Below, in pieces: positions 1 through 9,209 of a DNA stretch of 60,090 bases. Under the pieces are notes generated by a model. The model was not told the origin of the DNA. It made no database searches and saw only the letters and a program-made list of their open reading frames with translations. The stretch is from Gemmatimonadetes bacterium SCN 70-22 (lineage in GTDB: Bacteria > Gemmatimonadota > Gemmatimonadetes > Gemmatimonadales > Gemmatimonadaceae): the NCBI GenBank assembly GCA_001724275.1, contig MEDZ01000076.1, forward strand, positions 1 through 60,090, written 5' to 3'. Position 1 is the stretch's first letter; every line of letters starts with the position of its first letter. A program made the translations under genes and the position numbers.

Positions 1-1032
1 GAGGGGCTCGCCCGCTGGCGACGCCAGGGGCGTCGAGGCGGTGACGTGCCCCGGGCGCTCCCCCGCTCCGGCAGCGGCCACGGTCTCCGCGGAGGCTCCT
101 CCGAGCATCGCCGTCAGCGCGCGCGGAGTGGGGAGGTAATCGGCGACGCGCGGGTGCGGGGCAGCGTCGGAGTCGTTGACGAACGAGGCGAGCTGGCCGG
201 CGGTGACGGGCAGGCGCGCCCCCAGCACCACCTCCGCCGCGGCCAGCGCGGCACGCACCGGGGCGAGCGGGATGGGAAACGGGGTGCGCGGCGGGAGACC
301 GCGGGCGGCGCGCATGCGCGCGAGAAGCTCGTTCAGCGTGCACCGATCCCCCCCTCCGAGCTCGAGCGTCGTTCCCGAGGGGGGCGGCGAAGCGGTGAGC
401 GCCAGGAGGAAGTCCACCACGTCATCGACGTGAATCGGCTGCACGCGCACCGCCCCGCTCCCGGGGACGACGGGGAGGGGAGCGCTGGCGATGCGCTCCA
501 ACCCATCCTGCACCGGGCTCCCCGGGCCGAAGACCATCGTCGGGCGGACGATCGTGAAGGGGACGCCGCACGCGGCGACGACGCGTTCGGCGTCGCGCTT
601 GGCCTCGGCGTAGTGGTACCAGCGGCGATTGGCGAAGCCGGCGGCGATGGAGCTCACGAAGACCAGGTGCGACGCGCTCGCCGCGCGGGCGCCCTCGGCG
701 ATCCGCCGCGTCCCCTCGACGTTGACGCGTCGCATCATCGCCGCGGACATCCGCCCGGTGGCAGCCGCCAGGTGCAATACCACGCTCGCGGCCGGGATCG
801 CGTCGGCCGGGATGTCGGCGGTGGCCAGGTCGACCGGCACCACGCGCCAATGCGGCGGTAGCGGGGCGAGCGGCGCCAGCGATGCCGGCTCCCGGGACAG
901 GAGCGTCACCTCGCGCGTGGGGGCGCCGGGCGCAACGCGCAGCGCGCGGTCGCGCAGGGCGGCGACGAGCCGGCGCCCCACGAAGCCGCTCGCGCCCGTG
1001 ACGACGAGCGGCGGGAGCGCCACGTCCGTCAC
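1..1032 (-). CDS. NAD-dependent epimerase/dehydratase (SDR), 3' end beyond window
   Basis: The minus strand is open from a GTG at 1032 to the left edge with no stop, so the C-terminus is missing. The N-terminus carries the Rossmann motif TGASGFVG (residues 12-19), and a Tyr-x3-Lys catalytic pair (YAEAK) lies near residue 140, followed by the VRPTMVFGPG stretch usual in extended SDR enzymes. Such proteins interconvert nucleotide-sugar or related substrates using bound NAD(P). It starts 10 bases after the stop of the glycosyltransferase upstream, so the two are probably co-transcribed. A second GTG at 1023 is an alternative start. The exact substrate cannot be read from sequence; the family also includes NDUFA9-like and steroid-dehydrogenase-like proteins. 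Confidence 0.8.
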   Translation of the reverse strand, partial: MTDVALPPLVVTGASGFVGRRLVAALRDRALRVAPGAPTREVTLLSREPASLAPLAPLPPHWRVVPVDLATADIPADAIPAASVVLHLAAATGRMSAAMMRRVNVEGTRRIAEGARAASASHLVFVSSIAAGFANRRWYHYAEAKRDAERVVAACGVPFTIVRPTMVFGPGSPVQDGLERIASAPLPVVPGSGAVRVQPIHVDDVVDFLLALTASPPPSGTTLELGGGDRCTLNELLARMRAARGLPPRTPFPIPLAPVRAALAAAEVVLGARLPVTAGQLASFVNDSDAAPHPRVADYLPTPRALTAMLGGASAETVAAAGAGERPGHVTASTPLASPAGEPL

Positions 1033-1042
1033 GGGAGAAGGC

Positions 1043-1849
1043 TCAGGGGGTGAGGCGCTTGCCCAGCGCGCGCGCCGGGACGGGACGCGCCGAGACGAGC
1101 TCGCGCCACAGCTTCCACCGAAGGCGAAGGACCCCCTTGATGTCGTCCCACGCCGTCTTGACGATCTTGACGCGGCTGTCGTCGTCCTCGATCCAGACCA
1201 CCGGAATGTCGGCAATGCGGTACCCGCGCTTCTCGGCGAGCACCAGCAGCTCGGTGTCGAAGAACCAGCTTTGGTCCTTCACTTCGGGGACGAGTTCGGC
1301 CATCGCGGCGCGACTGATCGCCTTGAAGCCGCACTGCGCATCGCTGAACGACGTCCAGAGGACGGCCTTGACGAACAGGTTGTAGCTGCGCGAGATGAAC
1401 TCCCGCTTGGCCGACCGGATGGTGTTCGATTCGGGGAGGAGGCGGGAGCCGGTGGCGAGGTCGAATCCATCCGCAACGATGCCGTGCACCATCTTGGGGA
1501 GGGCGCGCAGCTCCGTGGAGAGGTCGACGTCCATGTAGCACATGACGTCGGCGTCGCTCTGGCTCCAGGCGTGGCGCAACGCGCGCCCGCGCCCCCGTTG
1601 GGGGAGCTGCAGGAAGCGAACGTCGTCGTGGGCGGCGACGAGTTCGCGCGCCACCCGATCGGTGCCGTCGGTCGAACCGTTGTCGACGACCACCACGCGC
1701 CAGCGGCAAGGAAGCGACTCCGACAGGAAGTGCCGCAGCGTCGCCACGCTCCGGGCCAGGACGTGGGCCTCGTTCAACACCGGGATCATGACGTCGACCA
1801 TGAGCGAGCGGTCCCAATCACCAACCCGCTCTGGACGATAGACCGGCAT
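1043..1849 (-). CDS. Family 2 glycosyltransferase (dolichyl-phosphate glucosyltransferase-like)
   Basis: A GT-A fold enzyme of about 268 residues. The core begins VDVMIPVLNEAHVLA, continues with VVVVDNGSTDGTD, and has the metal-binding DxD as MDVDLST. The DAQCGFKAISR segment is typical of polyprenyl-phosphate sugar transferases of the DPM1/ALG5 group. The ATG at 1849 is chosen because a GGAG sits 7 bases upstream (around 1857-1860); an in-frame codon at 1906 would add a proline/histidine-rich extension that looks spurious, and a later ATG begins MVDVMIP. No C-terminal membrane helix pair is visible, so it probably acts at the inner face of the membrane. It lies between the membrane protein at 1946-3451 and the SDR gene. 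Confidence 0.85.
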   Translation of the reverse strand: MPVYRPERVGDWDRSLMVDVMIPVLNEAHVLARSVATLRHFLSESLPCRWRVVVVDNGSTDGTDRVARELVAAHDDVRFLQLPQRGRGRALRHAWSQSDADVMCYMDVDLSTELRALPKMVHGIVADGFDLATGSRLLPESNTIRSAKREFISRSYNLFVKAVLWTSFSDAQCGFKAISRAAMAELVPEVKDQSWFFDTELLVLAEKRGYRIADIPVVWIEDDDSRVKIVKTAWDDIKGVLRLRWKLWRELVSARPVPARALGKRLTP

Positions 1850-1945
1850 GACGATGCTCCGATGGTGGACGAGGGGGCGGGGATGGGCCCCGCCGGGCAC
1901 GGTCACGCCATGCAGAGGGCGTGCCGCAAGAAGTGACGTGGGGCG

Positions 1946-3451
1946 TCAGCGACTCGAGGTGTCCGCGCTCGCTCGCCACGGGCGATCGAACTTCCAGATC
2001 CCGTAAATGATGGCGGCGGTGAACACCATTACCGGAAGCGCGGACGGGCGGCCGCTCAGCCAGGGGGCGTACTGGGCGGACATCTTCCCCAGCGTATTGA
2101 GCCAGGGGAGCTGGAATCCCTCCACGAAGACGCGGATGACGTTCTGGTGCACGCCGTACTGGTTGCGAACCATGGCCATCGACCACGAGACGGTCACGGC
2201 GAGGACGACGACGCCGTACGCGGCCGCCCTCGGCAGGCGCAACAGCACCGCCGCCGCGGGGAGAAAGAGGAACGGGACCACCGGCATCAGGTACCGGATC
2301 CCCGTGCTCCATTGCAGGCGGGTGTACGCGATCGCGCTGAAGAACAGGAGGTAGGCCACCGCGACCGCGAGACAGACGAGCAACTCTCGCCCCGGGAGGA
2401 AGCTCTTGCCGCTTCGAAGCACCCACGGGGCGCCGAGCGCGAGGACCAGGAGGGGGGCCGACACGACCAGCCCGAAGCTCGGATGGAACAGCAGGTCGAG
2501 CAGGAGGGCGAGGTTGGGACCGGTCACGCCCTGATAGCCCTGGTCGCTGTAGATCACGGGAGGCATCCAGTGCTGCGGGGGCAGGATGAAGCTGCCGAAC
2601 GCCGACCACTGGTACCACCAGAGGATCAGGATCATCGGTACCGCGCCGGCCGTATAGAGCGCGCCGGCGCGGATCACCCCTCTCCAGTCCTTCGAGTCCC
2701 GAGCCTTCGCGAGGGCGTACAGTCCAAGAATTCCGAGTGAGAGCGCGCCGCTGTAGTCGCACAGGAAGCCGAAGCCGGCGAGCGCGCCGGCAAGTACCGT
2801 CCGGCGATCCTCGCTCATCTGCAGGCGCCCGCCCGGATTCCACAACAACAGGAAGGCCATGATGGCCACGATCCCGATCGCGAGGTTCTGGTTGAGATAG
2901 GCAGTGCGGAACAGGACCGGCGTCCCGAAGGCGTACAGCAGCGACAGGGCGAGCGCGTGCCGCTCCCCCACCCCGGCCCCTTCCAGCAATCGGTGCACGG
3001 CGACCACGCCCAGCGCCGAGAGCGGTGCCATGCAGAGCACCATGGTGATGATGCCGACCAGTCCGAACCGGACGTCGAGCCCCAGTGCGTAGGCCTGCTT
3101 GTAGAACCGCACGCGCGCCTCGCGCGGATCATTGTACACCGCGAGCGTGTCGTGCCCGCTCGCGCTGCGGGCGGCGAGGCTCCGCGCCACCACCCGGTCG
3201 ACGAGGGGGCGAACCGCCGCATACGGAATGGCGGCAAGCATCGAGATCCCCGGGTTGGCACCATGGTGCACGCCGGGGTGTGGCGCCCGGTCGGGGTTCC
3301 TGAAGATGTCATCGTGCAACCCGAGGTACTTCCCGAGGTCGAAGGTCGCGTCCTCCGCCATGCTGACGACGAGATAGTGCTCGCGCACGAAGTCGGTCGC
3401 GAAGTGCAGGCAGAAGAGGACCCAGCACGTCAGGAAGAGGCGAGTACGCAT
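1946..3451 (-). CDS. Polytopic membrane protein, GT-C/mannosyltransferase-like
   Basis: About 501 residues with roughly ten hydrophobic segments. The N-terminal helix (RLFLTCWVLFCLHF) is followed by a large soluble loop with charged and acidic residues (DFVREHYLV, MAEDATFDLGKYLGLHDD). This layout matches GT-C type enzymes, which use polyprenyl-phosphate sugars and have a first extracytoplasmic loop with acidic catalytic residues, but I cannot name the family firmly. The ATG at 3451 is preferred; upstream in-frame sequence is Pro/Ser-rich and looks like leader shadow. It heads the minus-strand group that continues into the GT2 and SDR genes. It could instead be an uncharacterised membrane protein of unknown role. 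Confidence 0.7.
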   Translation of the reverse strand: MRTRLFLTCWVLFCLHFATDFVREHYLVVSMAEDATFDLGKYLGLHDDIFRNPDRAPHPGVHHGANPGISMLAAIPYAAVRPLVDRVVARSLAARSASGHDTLAVYNDPREARVRFYKQAYALGLDVRFGLVGIITMVLCMAPLSALGVVAVHRLLEGAGVGERHALALSLLYAFGTPVLFRTAYLNQNLAIGIVAIMAFLLLWNPGGRLQMSEDRRTVLAGALAGFGFLCDYSGALSLGILGLYALAKARDSKDWRGVIRAGALYTAGAVPMILILWWYQWSAFGSFILPPQHWMPPVIYSDQGYQGVTGPNLALLLDLLFHPSFGLVVSAPLLVLALGAPWVLRSGKSFLPGRELLVCLAVAVAYLLFFSAIAYTRLQWSTGIRYLMPVVPFLFLPAAAVLLRLPRAAAYGVVVLAVTVSWSMAMVRNQYGVHQNVIRVFVEGFQLPWLNTLGKMSAQYAPWLSGRPSALPVMVFTAAIIYGIWKFDRPWRASADTSSR

Positions 3452-3905
3452 GGGCGCGGCGGAGGGGACGAGTGGAGTACCTGGCGAGGAGGCCGGATGG
3501 GGTATCGTCGGCGTCCGCGATTCTGGACGGGACGACGAAACCGCCTCCGGGGCAATCACGGTGCCCGCGCGACCCGGAGCGACGGTCGCGCCATCCGGTC
3601 GGGGAGAATCGCACGCTCCCCGTGGGGAGTCGTCGGGGCGTCCTCCCCACGGCGCTTCCGACCTGTGGTTCGGCCGCTACACTTTCTGCGGGATCGGTCC
3701 GCGCCGGCGTTGGCCGAATGCGGCGGTGTCGCGACCGCGCGGGGGCGGTCTGGGCGTGGGCGTCCCGACATCGCGGGTCCGACGGGCACCGGCCTTGCGA
3801 TGGACTCGGGCTCGACGGGGCGCATCGCACGCGCGGGTCCGGGGCAGGCCGCGCCGGAGCGCCGTGGCGTTTCTGCGCACCGAGTGCATCGTCTTGGGAC
3901 GACAG
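3452..3905. other. Divergent intergenic region between two polysaccharide operons
   Basis: About 450 bases separate the minus-strand group ending at 3451 from the 12.6-kb plus-strand operon starting at 3906. All frames are technically open because of the GC content, but none resembles a known protein. It must hold promoters for both directions. The only AT-containing patch resembling a -10 box is TACACT near 3678-3683, with no convincing -35 box. No repeat or RNA gene is seen. Confidence 0.5.
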
Positions 3906-4712
3906 ATGACCGAACCTTCACACATGCCCCACGCCGAAGTCCTCCCCGACATCTCGTTCGTGATGCCCGCCTACAACGAGGAGGCGATCATCGCGCAGAC
4001 GATCCGCCGGCTGGTCTCCGCCTTCGACCGTGCGGAGATCCGGCTGCAACTGGTCGTGGTGGACAATGGGTCGCGCGACCGGACGGGCGCGATCGTCGCG
4101 GGGCTCGCGCGCGAGATTCCCGGGATCGTGCCGCATCGCGTGGAGACCAACATCGGTTACGGGAATGGGGTGTTGTCGGGGCTCCCCCTGGCCACGGCGC
4201 CGTGGGTGGGGGTGATCCCTGCCGACGGCCAGGTGGATGCGGAGGATGCCGTGCGCCTGTACGAAGACGCCGTCGCCACCGGGATGCCGGTGCTGGCCAA
4301 GGCACGCCGTCGCTTCCGGATGGACGGGGTGTCGCGGAAGTTGGTGTCGATCGCATACAACGTGTACTTCCGGGTGCTCTTTCCCGGCGTCCAGTCGCTG
4401 GACATCAACGGCCTCCCCAAGCTCCTCCCCCGCGAGGTCGTGAACCGGATGCAGCTGACGTCGCGCCAGTGGCTCCTGGACCCGGAAATCATGATCAAGG
4501 CGCACTACATGGGGCTCCGGGTGCTGGAGTACAACTGCTTCGCGCGGGCGCGCGGCAACGGGCTGTCGCACGTGCGCGTCACGACGATGTGGGAGTTCTT
4601 CGCGGCGCTGCTGCGGTTCCGCTTCTCGGGGACGTTCGCCGAGTGGCGGCGGGAGATCGCCAAGGCGCCGGCGATGGGGACGCTGCCGACCTCGCCGTCG
4701 AGGGCGTCGTGA
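3906..4712 (+). CDS. Family 2 glycosyltransferase
   Basis: About 268 residues. The GT-A nucleotide-binding core appears as ISFVMPAYNEEAIIAQTI followed by LVVVDNGSRDRTGAI. The usual DxD is represented by PADGQVDAED, a variant seen in some polyprenyl-phosphate hexosyltransferases. ATG at 3906 gives MTEPSHMPHAEV directly before the core; a second ATG lies 6 codons on. Longer upstream reading frames have shadow-like composition. It is the first gene of a long operon, and its TGA overlaps the GTG of the next gene (GTGA at 4709-4712), implying coupled translation. The substrate is unknown. Confidence 0.85.
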   Translation: MTEPSHMPHAEVLPDISFVMPAYNEEAIIAQTIRRLVSAFDRAEIRLQLVVVDNGSRDRTGAIVAGLAREIPGIVPHRVETNIGYGNGVLSGLPLATAPWVGVIPADGQVDAEDAVRLYEDAVATGMPVLAKARRRFRMDGVSRKLVSIAYNVYFRVLFPGVQSLDINGLPKLLPREVVNRMQLTSRQWLLDPEIMIKAHYMGLRVLEYNCFARARGNGLSHVRVTTMWEFFAALLRFRFSGTFAEWRREIAKAPAMGTLPTSPSRAS

Positions 4713-6013
4713 GCACGCCCCCGGTGGCGCCGGCCGGCGCACGCCCGGCACCTCGGTGGCAGGACGTCGCCGGGCGCGCACGCCCCGTGCACCGCGTGCG
4801 GCACGAGTGCCGGGCGTGCGGCGCCCCGACGCTGAAGCGCTTCCTCTCGCTCGGCGAGCAGCCGCTGGCCAACGCGTTCCTCCGCGGCCCCGAGGACGTG
4901 GCGAGCGAACCGCGCTTCCCGCTCGACGTCTACTGCTGCACGACGTGCGCGTTGGTGCAGCTGGCGGATGTGATCGACCCCGAGGTCCTGTTCGCGGAGT
5001 ACATCTACCTCACGGGGACCTCGACGACCATCGCCGCGCACAACCGCCAGTACGCCGCGTCGGTGGTGCGCGAACTCTCGCTCACGCCCGATGACCTGGT
5101 GGTCGAGGTGGCGAGCAACGACGGATCGCTCCTGCGATGCTTCCGCGACCTCGGGGTGCGCGTGCTGGGGGTGGAGCCGGCGCGCAACATCGCGGCCGAG
5201 GCGGTGCGCCAGGGGATCCCGACCGAGGTGCGCTTCTTCGACGCCGGCGCGGGGGCGGCCGTGCGCGCCTCGCACGGCCGGGCGCGGGCGGTGATCGGCA
5301 ACAACGTCCTGGCGCACGTCGACGACACCGCCGGGTTCCTCCGCGGGTGTGCCGACCTGATCGACGCCGACGGGGGGGTGGTGGTGGAGGTCCCCTATGC
5401 GCGCGAGATGCTGCAGGGGACGGAGTACGACACCGTCTACCACGAGCACCTGTGCTACTTCTCGGTCACGGCGCTGGCGCGGCTGGCCGAGCGCGTGGGA
5501 CTGGGGATCCGGCGGGTCGACGAGGTCCCGGTGCACGGCGGGTCGATCCGGGTCTGGTTCGGCAAGGGGATCGCGCACGCGGAGCAGCCGCGCGCCATGA
5601 TGCGCGAGGAGACGGAGAATGGCGTGAGCACGCTCGCCGCCTGGGAGGCCTTCGCCGAGCGGACCGCCGAGAACCGGCGTGCCCTCCGCCAGCTGCTCGA
5701 GGAGTTGCGCGCCGCCGGCAAGACGGTCGCCGGCTACGGGGCCCCGGCCAAGGGGAACACGCTCCTCAACTATTGCCAGGTCGACACCGGGCTCGTCCCC
5801 TTCACGGTGGACCGCAACCCGCTGAAGGTGGGGACGCTGACGCCGGGGATGCACCTCCCCGTCCGCCCCGTCGAGGCGTTGCGCGAGGAACCGGTGGACT
5901 ACGTGCTGATCCTGGCCTGGAACTTCGCCGACGAGATCATGACGCAGCTGCAATTCCACCGGGAACGGGGCGGGCGGTTCATCGTCCCGATCCCCATGCC
6001 CCGCATCGTCTAG
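4709..6013 (+). CDS. SAM-dependent NDP-hexose C-methyltransferase (TylC3/NovU-like)
   Basis: About 434 residues with the three-part layout of sugar C-methyltransferases. An N-terminal zinc-type module comes first (CRACGAPTLKRFLSLGEQPLANAF, then CCTTCALVQL), then a class I SAM-binding domain (VVEVASNDGSLL), then a C-terminal domain with YGAPAKGNTLLNYC and PVDYVLILAWNF. Family members methylate C3 (sometimes another carbon) of 4-keto-6-deoxy nucleotide sugars. A longer in-frame extension upstream is rejected; the GTG at 4709 overlaps the preceding stop. The two genes that follow make exactly such a keto sugar as its CDP form, so a CDP-4-keto-6-deoxyglucose substrate is a reasonable inference. 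Confidence 0.88.
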   Translation: MSTPPVAPAGARPAPRWQDVAGRARPVHRVRHECRACGAPTLKRFLSLGEQPLANAFLRGPEDVASEPRFPLDVYCCTTCALVQLADVIDPEVLFAEYIYLTGTSTTIAAHNRQYAASVVRELSLTPDDLVVEVASNDGSLLRCFRDLGVRVLGVEPARNIAAEAVRQGIPTEVRFFDAGAGAAVRASHGRARAVIGNNVLAHVDDTAGFLRGCADLIDADGGVVVEVPYAREMLQGTEYDTVYHEHLCYFSVTALARLAERVGLGIRRVDEVPVHGGSIRVWFGKGIAHAEQPRAMMREETENGVSTLAAWEAFAERTAENRRALRQLLEELRAAGKTVAGYGAPAKGNTLLNYCQVDTGLVPFTVDRNPLKVGTLTPGMHLPVRPVEALREEPVDYVLILAWNFADEIMTQLQFHRERGGRFIVPIPMPRIV

Positions 6014-6016
6014 CCC

Positions 6017-6787
6017 ATGCACGTCGTGATCCTGGCCGGCGGGCGCGGCACGCGCCTGGCCGAGGAGACCGCCGCACGCCCCAAGCCGATGGTCGAGATC
6101 GGCGGGCGCCCGATCCTCTGGCACCTCATGCGCTTCTACGCCGCACACGGGCACAAGGACTTCGTGGTGGCGTGCGGCTACAAGGGCGAGATGATCAAGC
6201 AGTACTTCCGCGACATCGCGACGCACGAGAGCGACTTCTTCGTCGACCTGCGCGACGGCTCGGTCGAGACGGTGAACGCCTCGCGCCTGGACTGGAAGGT
6301 GGGGCTGTTCGACACCGGGGTGAACGCGATGACGGGGGGGCGCCTCAAGCGCCTCGAGCCGCTGTTGCGCGACGACACCTTCATGTGCACGTACGGCGAC
6401 GGCCTCTCGGACGTGGACATCGGGGCGCTCGTGCGCTTCCACCGCGCCCACGGGCGGCTGGCCACGGTGACCGCCGTGCGCCCCCCCGCCCGCTTCGGCG
6501 GGCTCGCCCTGGACGGCGACGCGGTGCAGGCCTTCACCGAGAAGCCGCAGGCCGAGGGCGGGTGGATCAACGGCGGCTTCTTCGTCTTCGAACCGGGGGT
6601 GCTCTCGTACCTGGCGGACGACAGCACGATCCTCGAGCGCGAGCCGCTGGAGCGGCTTGCGGCTGACGGACAGCTCATGGCCTTCCGCCATGATGGCTTC
6701 TTTCAACCCATGGACACGGTGCGCGAGCGCGACCTGCTGGAATCGCTCTGGGCGGGCGGGCACGCACCATGGAAGATCTGGCCGTGA
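6017..6787 (+). CDS. rfbF: Glucose-1-phosphate cytidylyltransferase
   Basis: 256 residues, the normal length for RfbF. The nucleotidyltransferase signature AGGRGTRLAEET begins at residue 7, with RPKPMVEIGGRPILWH after it, and the family-specific TYGDGLSDVD, GGFFVFEP and QPMDTVRERDLLE segments are all present. It converts CTP and glucose-1-phosphate to CDP-glucose, the entry step to CDP-dideoxy and CDP-branched sugars of O-antigens. It starts 3 bases after the methyltransferase stop and overlaps the next gene, the CDP-glucose dehydratase, by 19 bases. That pairing is the classic rfbF-rfbG order. Confidence 0.95.
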   Translation: MHVVILAGGRGTRLAEETAARPKPMVEIGGRPILWHLMRFYAAHGHKDFVVACGYKGEMIKQYFRDIATHESDFFVDLRDGSVETVNASRLDWKVGLFDTGVNAMTGGRLKRLEPLLRDDTFMCTYGDGLSDVDIGALVRFHRAHGRLATVTAVRPPARFGGLALDGDAVQAFTEKPQAEGGWINGGFFVFEPGVLSYLADDSTILEREPLERLAADGQLMAFRHDGFFQPMDTVRERDLLESLWAGGHAPWKIWP

Positions 6788-7806
6788 CCTTCTGGCGACA
6801 TCGCCGCGTCTTCGTGACCGGCGCCACCGGCTTGCTGGGCTCCCACCTGGTGGCCGAGCTGCTGCGACGCGAGGCCGAGGTCGTGTGCCTCGTCCGCGAC
6901 TGGGTTCCCGACAGCGAGGCGGTGAGCGCGGGGACGCTCTCGCGCTGCCGGCTGGTGCGGGGGGAGCTCGAGGACTACATGACGGCGCTGCGCGCGCTCA
7001 ACGAGTACGAGATCGACACGGTCTTCCACCTCGGCGCGCAGACCATCGTCGGGACCGCCTCGCGCTCGCCGCTCTCCACCTTCGAGTCGAACATCAAGGG
7101 GACATGGGTCCTCCTCGAGGCGGCGCGGCAGCTCGGGAAGCGCATCGAGCGCGTGATCGTGGCGTCGAGCGACAAGGCGTACGGCGCGCACGACATCCTC
7201 CCCTACACCGAGGATGCGCCCCTGGTGGGTCGCTTCCCGTACGACGTCTCCAAGTCGTGCGCGGACCTCATCGCGCTCTCGTACTTCCACTCGTATCGCC
7301 TGCCGGTGGCCGTCACCCGCTGCGGGAACCTGTACGGCGGCGGCGACCTGAACTTCAACCGCCTCGTCCCGGGGACGATCCGGTCGGCGCTGCTCGACGG
7401 GTCGCCCGTGATCCGGAGCGACGGCTCGTTCGTGCGCGACTACTTCTTCGTGCGCGACGCGGTGGAGGCATATCTCGCCCTGGCCGAGCGCCTCCCGGAG
7501 GAGCGGTTCGTGGGCGAGGCCTTCAACTTCGGCACCGAGACGCCGCTCTCGGTGATCGAGATGGCGCAGGCGATCCTCACGGCCATGGGGAAGGGTGACG
7601 TGCCCCTGACGATCCTCAACCAGGCCACGAACGAGATCCCCCGGCAGTATCTCGACTGCGCCAAGGCGCGCCAGCGCATGCACTGGGCGCCGCGCTGGAC
7701 GCTCGAGGCATCGCTCGTCGAGACGGTGCAGTGGTATGGCGACTGGATGGCGCGGCAGCGCGATCGCGCCGCAGGGCGCGGACACGTGCCGGAGGGGAAC
7801 GCGTGA
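6769..7806 (+). CDS. rfbG: CDP-glucose 4,6-dehydratase
   Basis: 345 residues of the extended SDR family. The NAD-binding motif is TGATGLLG (residues 17-24), and the catalytic Tyr-x3-Lys is YDVSK at about residues 158-162. VVASSDKAYG and TRCGNLYGGGDLNFNRLVPG are characteristic of RfbG. It removes water from CDP-glucose to give CDP-4-keto-6-deoxyglucose. Position directly after rfbF, with a 19-base overlap, supports the assignment. No RfbH-type 3-dehydrase follows, so the product is not obviously channelled to a 3,6-dideoxyhexose; the C-methyltransferase upstream is the more likely next step. Confidence 0.92.
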   Translation: MEDLAVTFWRHRRVFVTGATGLLGSHLVAELLRREAEVVCLVRDWVPDSEAVSAGTLSRCRLVRGELEDYMTALRALNEYEIDTVFHLGAQTIVGTASRSPLSTFESNIKGTWVLLEAARQLGKRIERVIVASSDKAYGAHDILPYTEDAPLVGRFPYDVSKSCADLIALSYFHSYRLPVAVTRCGNLYGGGDLNFNRLVPGTIRSALLDGSPVIRSDGSFVRDYFFVRDAVEAYLALAERLPEERFVGEAFNFGTETPLSVIEMAQAILTAMGKGDVPLTILNQATNEIPRQYLDCAKARQRMHWAPRWTLEASLVETVQWYGDWMARQRDRAAGRGHVPEGNA

Positions 7807-9209
7807 GCCGGCTCCCCCACATCGTCGTCCTCGGCGGCGGCCCCGCCGGGTGCGGTGCCGCCTACCAGCTGCGCCGCACGCAGAAGGCGACCGTCACGCT
7901 GCTGGAGAAGCAGGACGTGGTCGGCGGGAATGCCGCGAGCTTCCAGTGGGGAGGACAGTGGCTCGACTACGGGAGCCACCGGCTGCACCACACCGTCGCC
8001 CCCGAGATCCTGGCCGACATCCGGCAGATGCTCGGCGACGACTTCGGCGACTTCGCCCGCCATGGGCGGATCCGCCTGCGCGGGAAGTGGCTGCACTTCC
8101 CGATCCAGACCGTCGACCTCCTGAGACGGCTCGACAAGGGGTTCGCGCTGGGGATGGCGCGCGACATGGTCCTGACGAAGCTGTCGAGGCGGGACGAGGG
8201 GGACAGCTACGCCTCGGTCCTCCTGGCGAACCTCGGGCCGACGATGAGCCGGCACTTCTACTTTCCGTACGGGCGCAAGATGTGGGGGCGGGAGCCGGAG
8301 GAGCTGTCGGGGATCCAGGCCCGCAAGCGGGTATCGGCCGGGAGCTTCGGCAAGCTGATCCGGCGCCTCCTCAAGCCCGTCGGCGGGGGGAACTACTACT
8401 ACATGCGCGAGGGGTACGGGCAGATCTCGCGCGCGTACGCCCGCCACGCCGAATCGTTAGGCGCGGAGGTCGCGCTGCGTTGGGGGGCGACGTCGATCAC
8501 CCGCTCCCCCACGCCGGGCTACACCTGGACGGTGACGGCCGAGCGCGACGGCGAGATGCGGAGCATCGACTGCGACCATGTCTGGAGCACGATCCCGATC
8601 ACGCTCCTCGCCAGGCTGATGCGGGCGCCCGCCGACTCGCCGGTGATGCAGGCGGCGACGCAGATCCACTACCGCGCCATGGTGCTGGTGTACGTCAAGC
8701 TCCCGGTGCCGCAGTTCACCACGACCGATGCGCACTATTTCCCCGAGGAGAACGTGCGCGTCACCCGCCTGTCGGAGCCCAAGAACTACTTCCGTTCGAC
8801 GGAACCGCGCGACTCCACGGTGCTCTGCGGCGAGTACCCCTGCGCCATCGGCGATGCACTCTGGACGGCGAGCGACGCCGAGCTGGCGGGCATCATGGCG
8901 CGCGATGCGGCCACGGCGGGGATCCCCTTCCCCGCCGCCCCGACCGACGTCCTCGTCCGGCGCCTCCCCCAGGCGTACCCGATCTACCTGCGGGGGTACG
9001 AGGTTCCGTTAGGCACCCTGGACGACTGGGCCGCGTCGCAGCCGAACGTCCTCGTGTATGGGCGCCAGGGGTTGTTCGCGCACGACAACACGCACCACGC
9101 CCTGTACATGGCGTACTCCGCCGTCGACTGCCTGGAGGGGATGGCGTTCAACCAGGCGAAGTGGGCGGGGTATCGCGAGGTGTTCAAGTCGCATGTGGTC
9201 GAGGACTGA
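7803..9209 (+). CDS. FAD-dependent oxidoreductase, UDP-galactopyranose-mutase/protoporphyrinogen-oxidase-like
   Basis: About 468 residues. The N-terminal dinucleotide-binding motif is VVLGGGPAGCGAAYQL, followed by LLEKQDVVGGNAASF. The central FPYGRKMWGREPEEL stretch resembles the substrate region of UDP-galactopyranose mutases, and the C-terminal GRQGLFAHDNTHHAL resembles the FAD-closing segment of amine-oxidase-type enzymes. The start is the GTG at 7803, which overlaps the rfbG stop (GTGA). It contains two TTA-GGC Leu-Gly pairs (8459, 9009). A second, divergent member of the same family lies in this operon at 15171. The role could be ring contraction of a sugar nucleotide or another redox step in sugar tailoring. 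Confidence 0.75.
   Translation: MSRLPHIVVLGGGPAGCGAAYQLRRTQKATVTLLEKQDVVGGNAASFQWGGQWLDYGSHRLHHTVAPEILADIRQMLGDDFGDFARHGRIRLRGKWLHFPIQTVDLLRRLDKGFALGMARDMVLTKLSRRDEGDSYASVLLANLGPTMSRHFYFPYGRKMWGREPEELSGIQARKRVSAGSFGKLIRRLLKPVGGGNYYYMREGYGQISRAYARHAESLGAEVALRWGATSITRSPTPGYTWTVTAERDGEMRSIDCDHVWSTIPITLLARLMRAPADSPVMQAATQIHYRAMVLVYVKLPVPQFTTTDAHYFPEENVRVTRLSEPKNYFRSTEPRDSTVLCGEYPCAIGDALWTASDAELAGIMARDAATAGIPFPAAPTDVLVRRLPQAYPIYLRGYEVPLGTLDDWAASQPNVLVYGRQGLFAHDNTHHALYMAYSAVDCLEGMAFNQAKWAGYREVFKSHVVED

Noticed and set aside
2957-4708. N-terminal extension of the C-methyltransferase frame back to 2957
   Set aside because: The extension overlaps the membrane protein and the GT2 gene in other frames and has shadow composition; the family domain begins just after the GTG at 4709.
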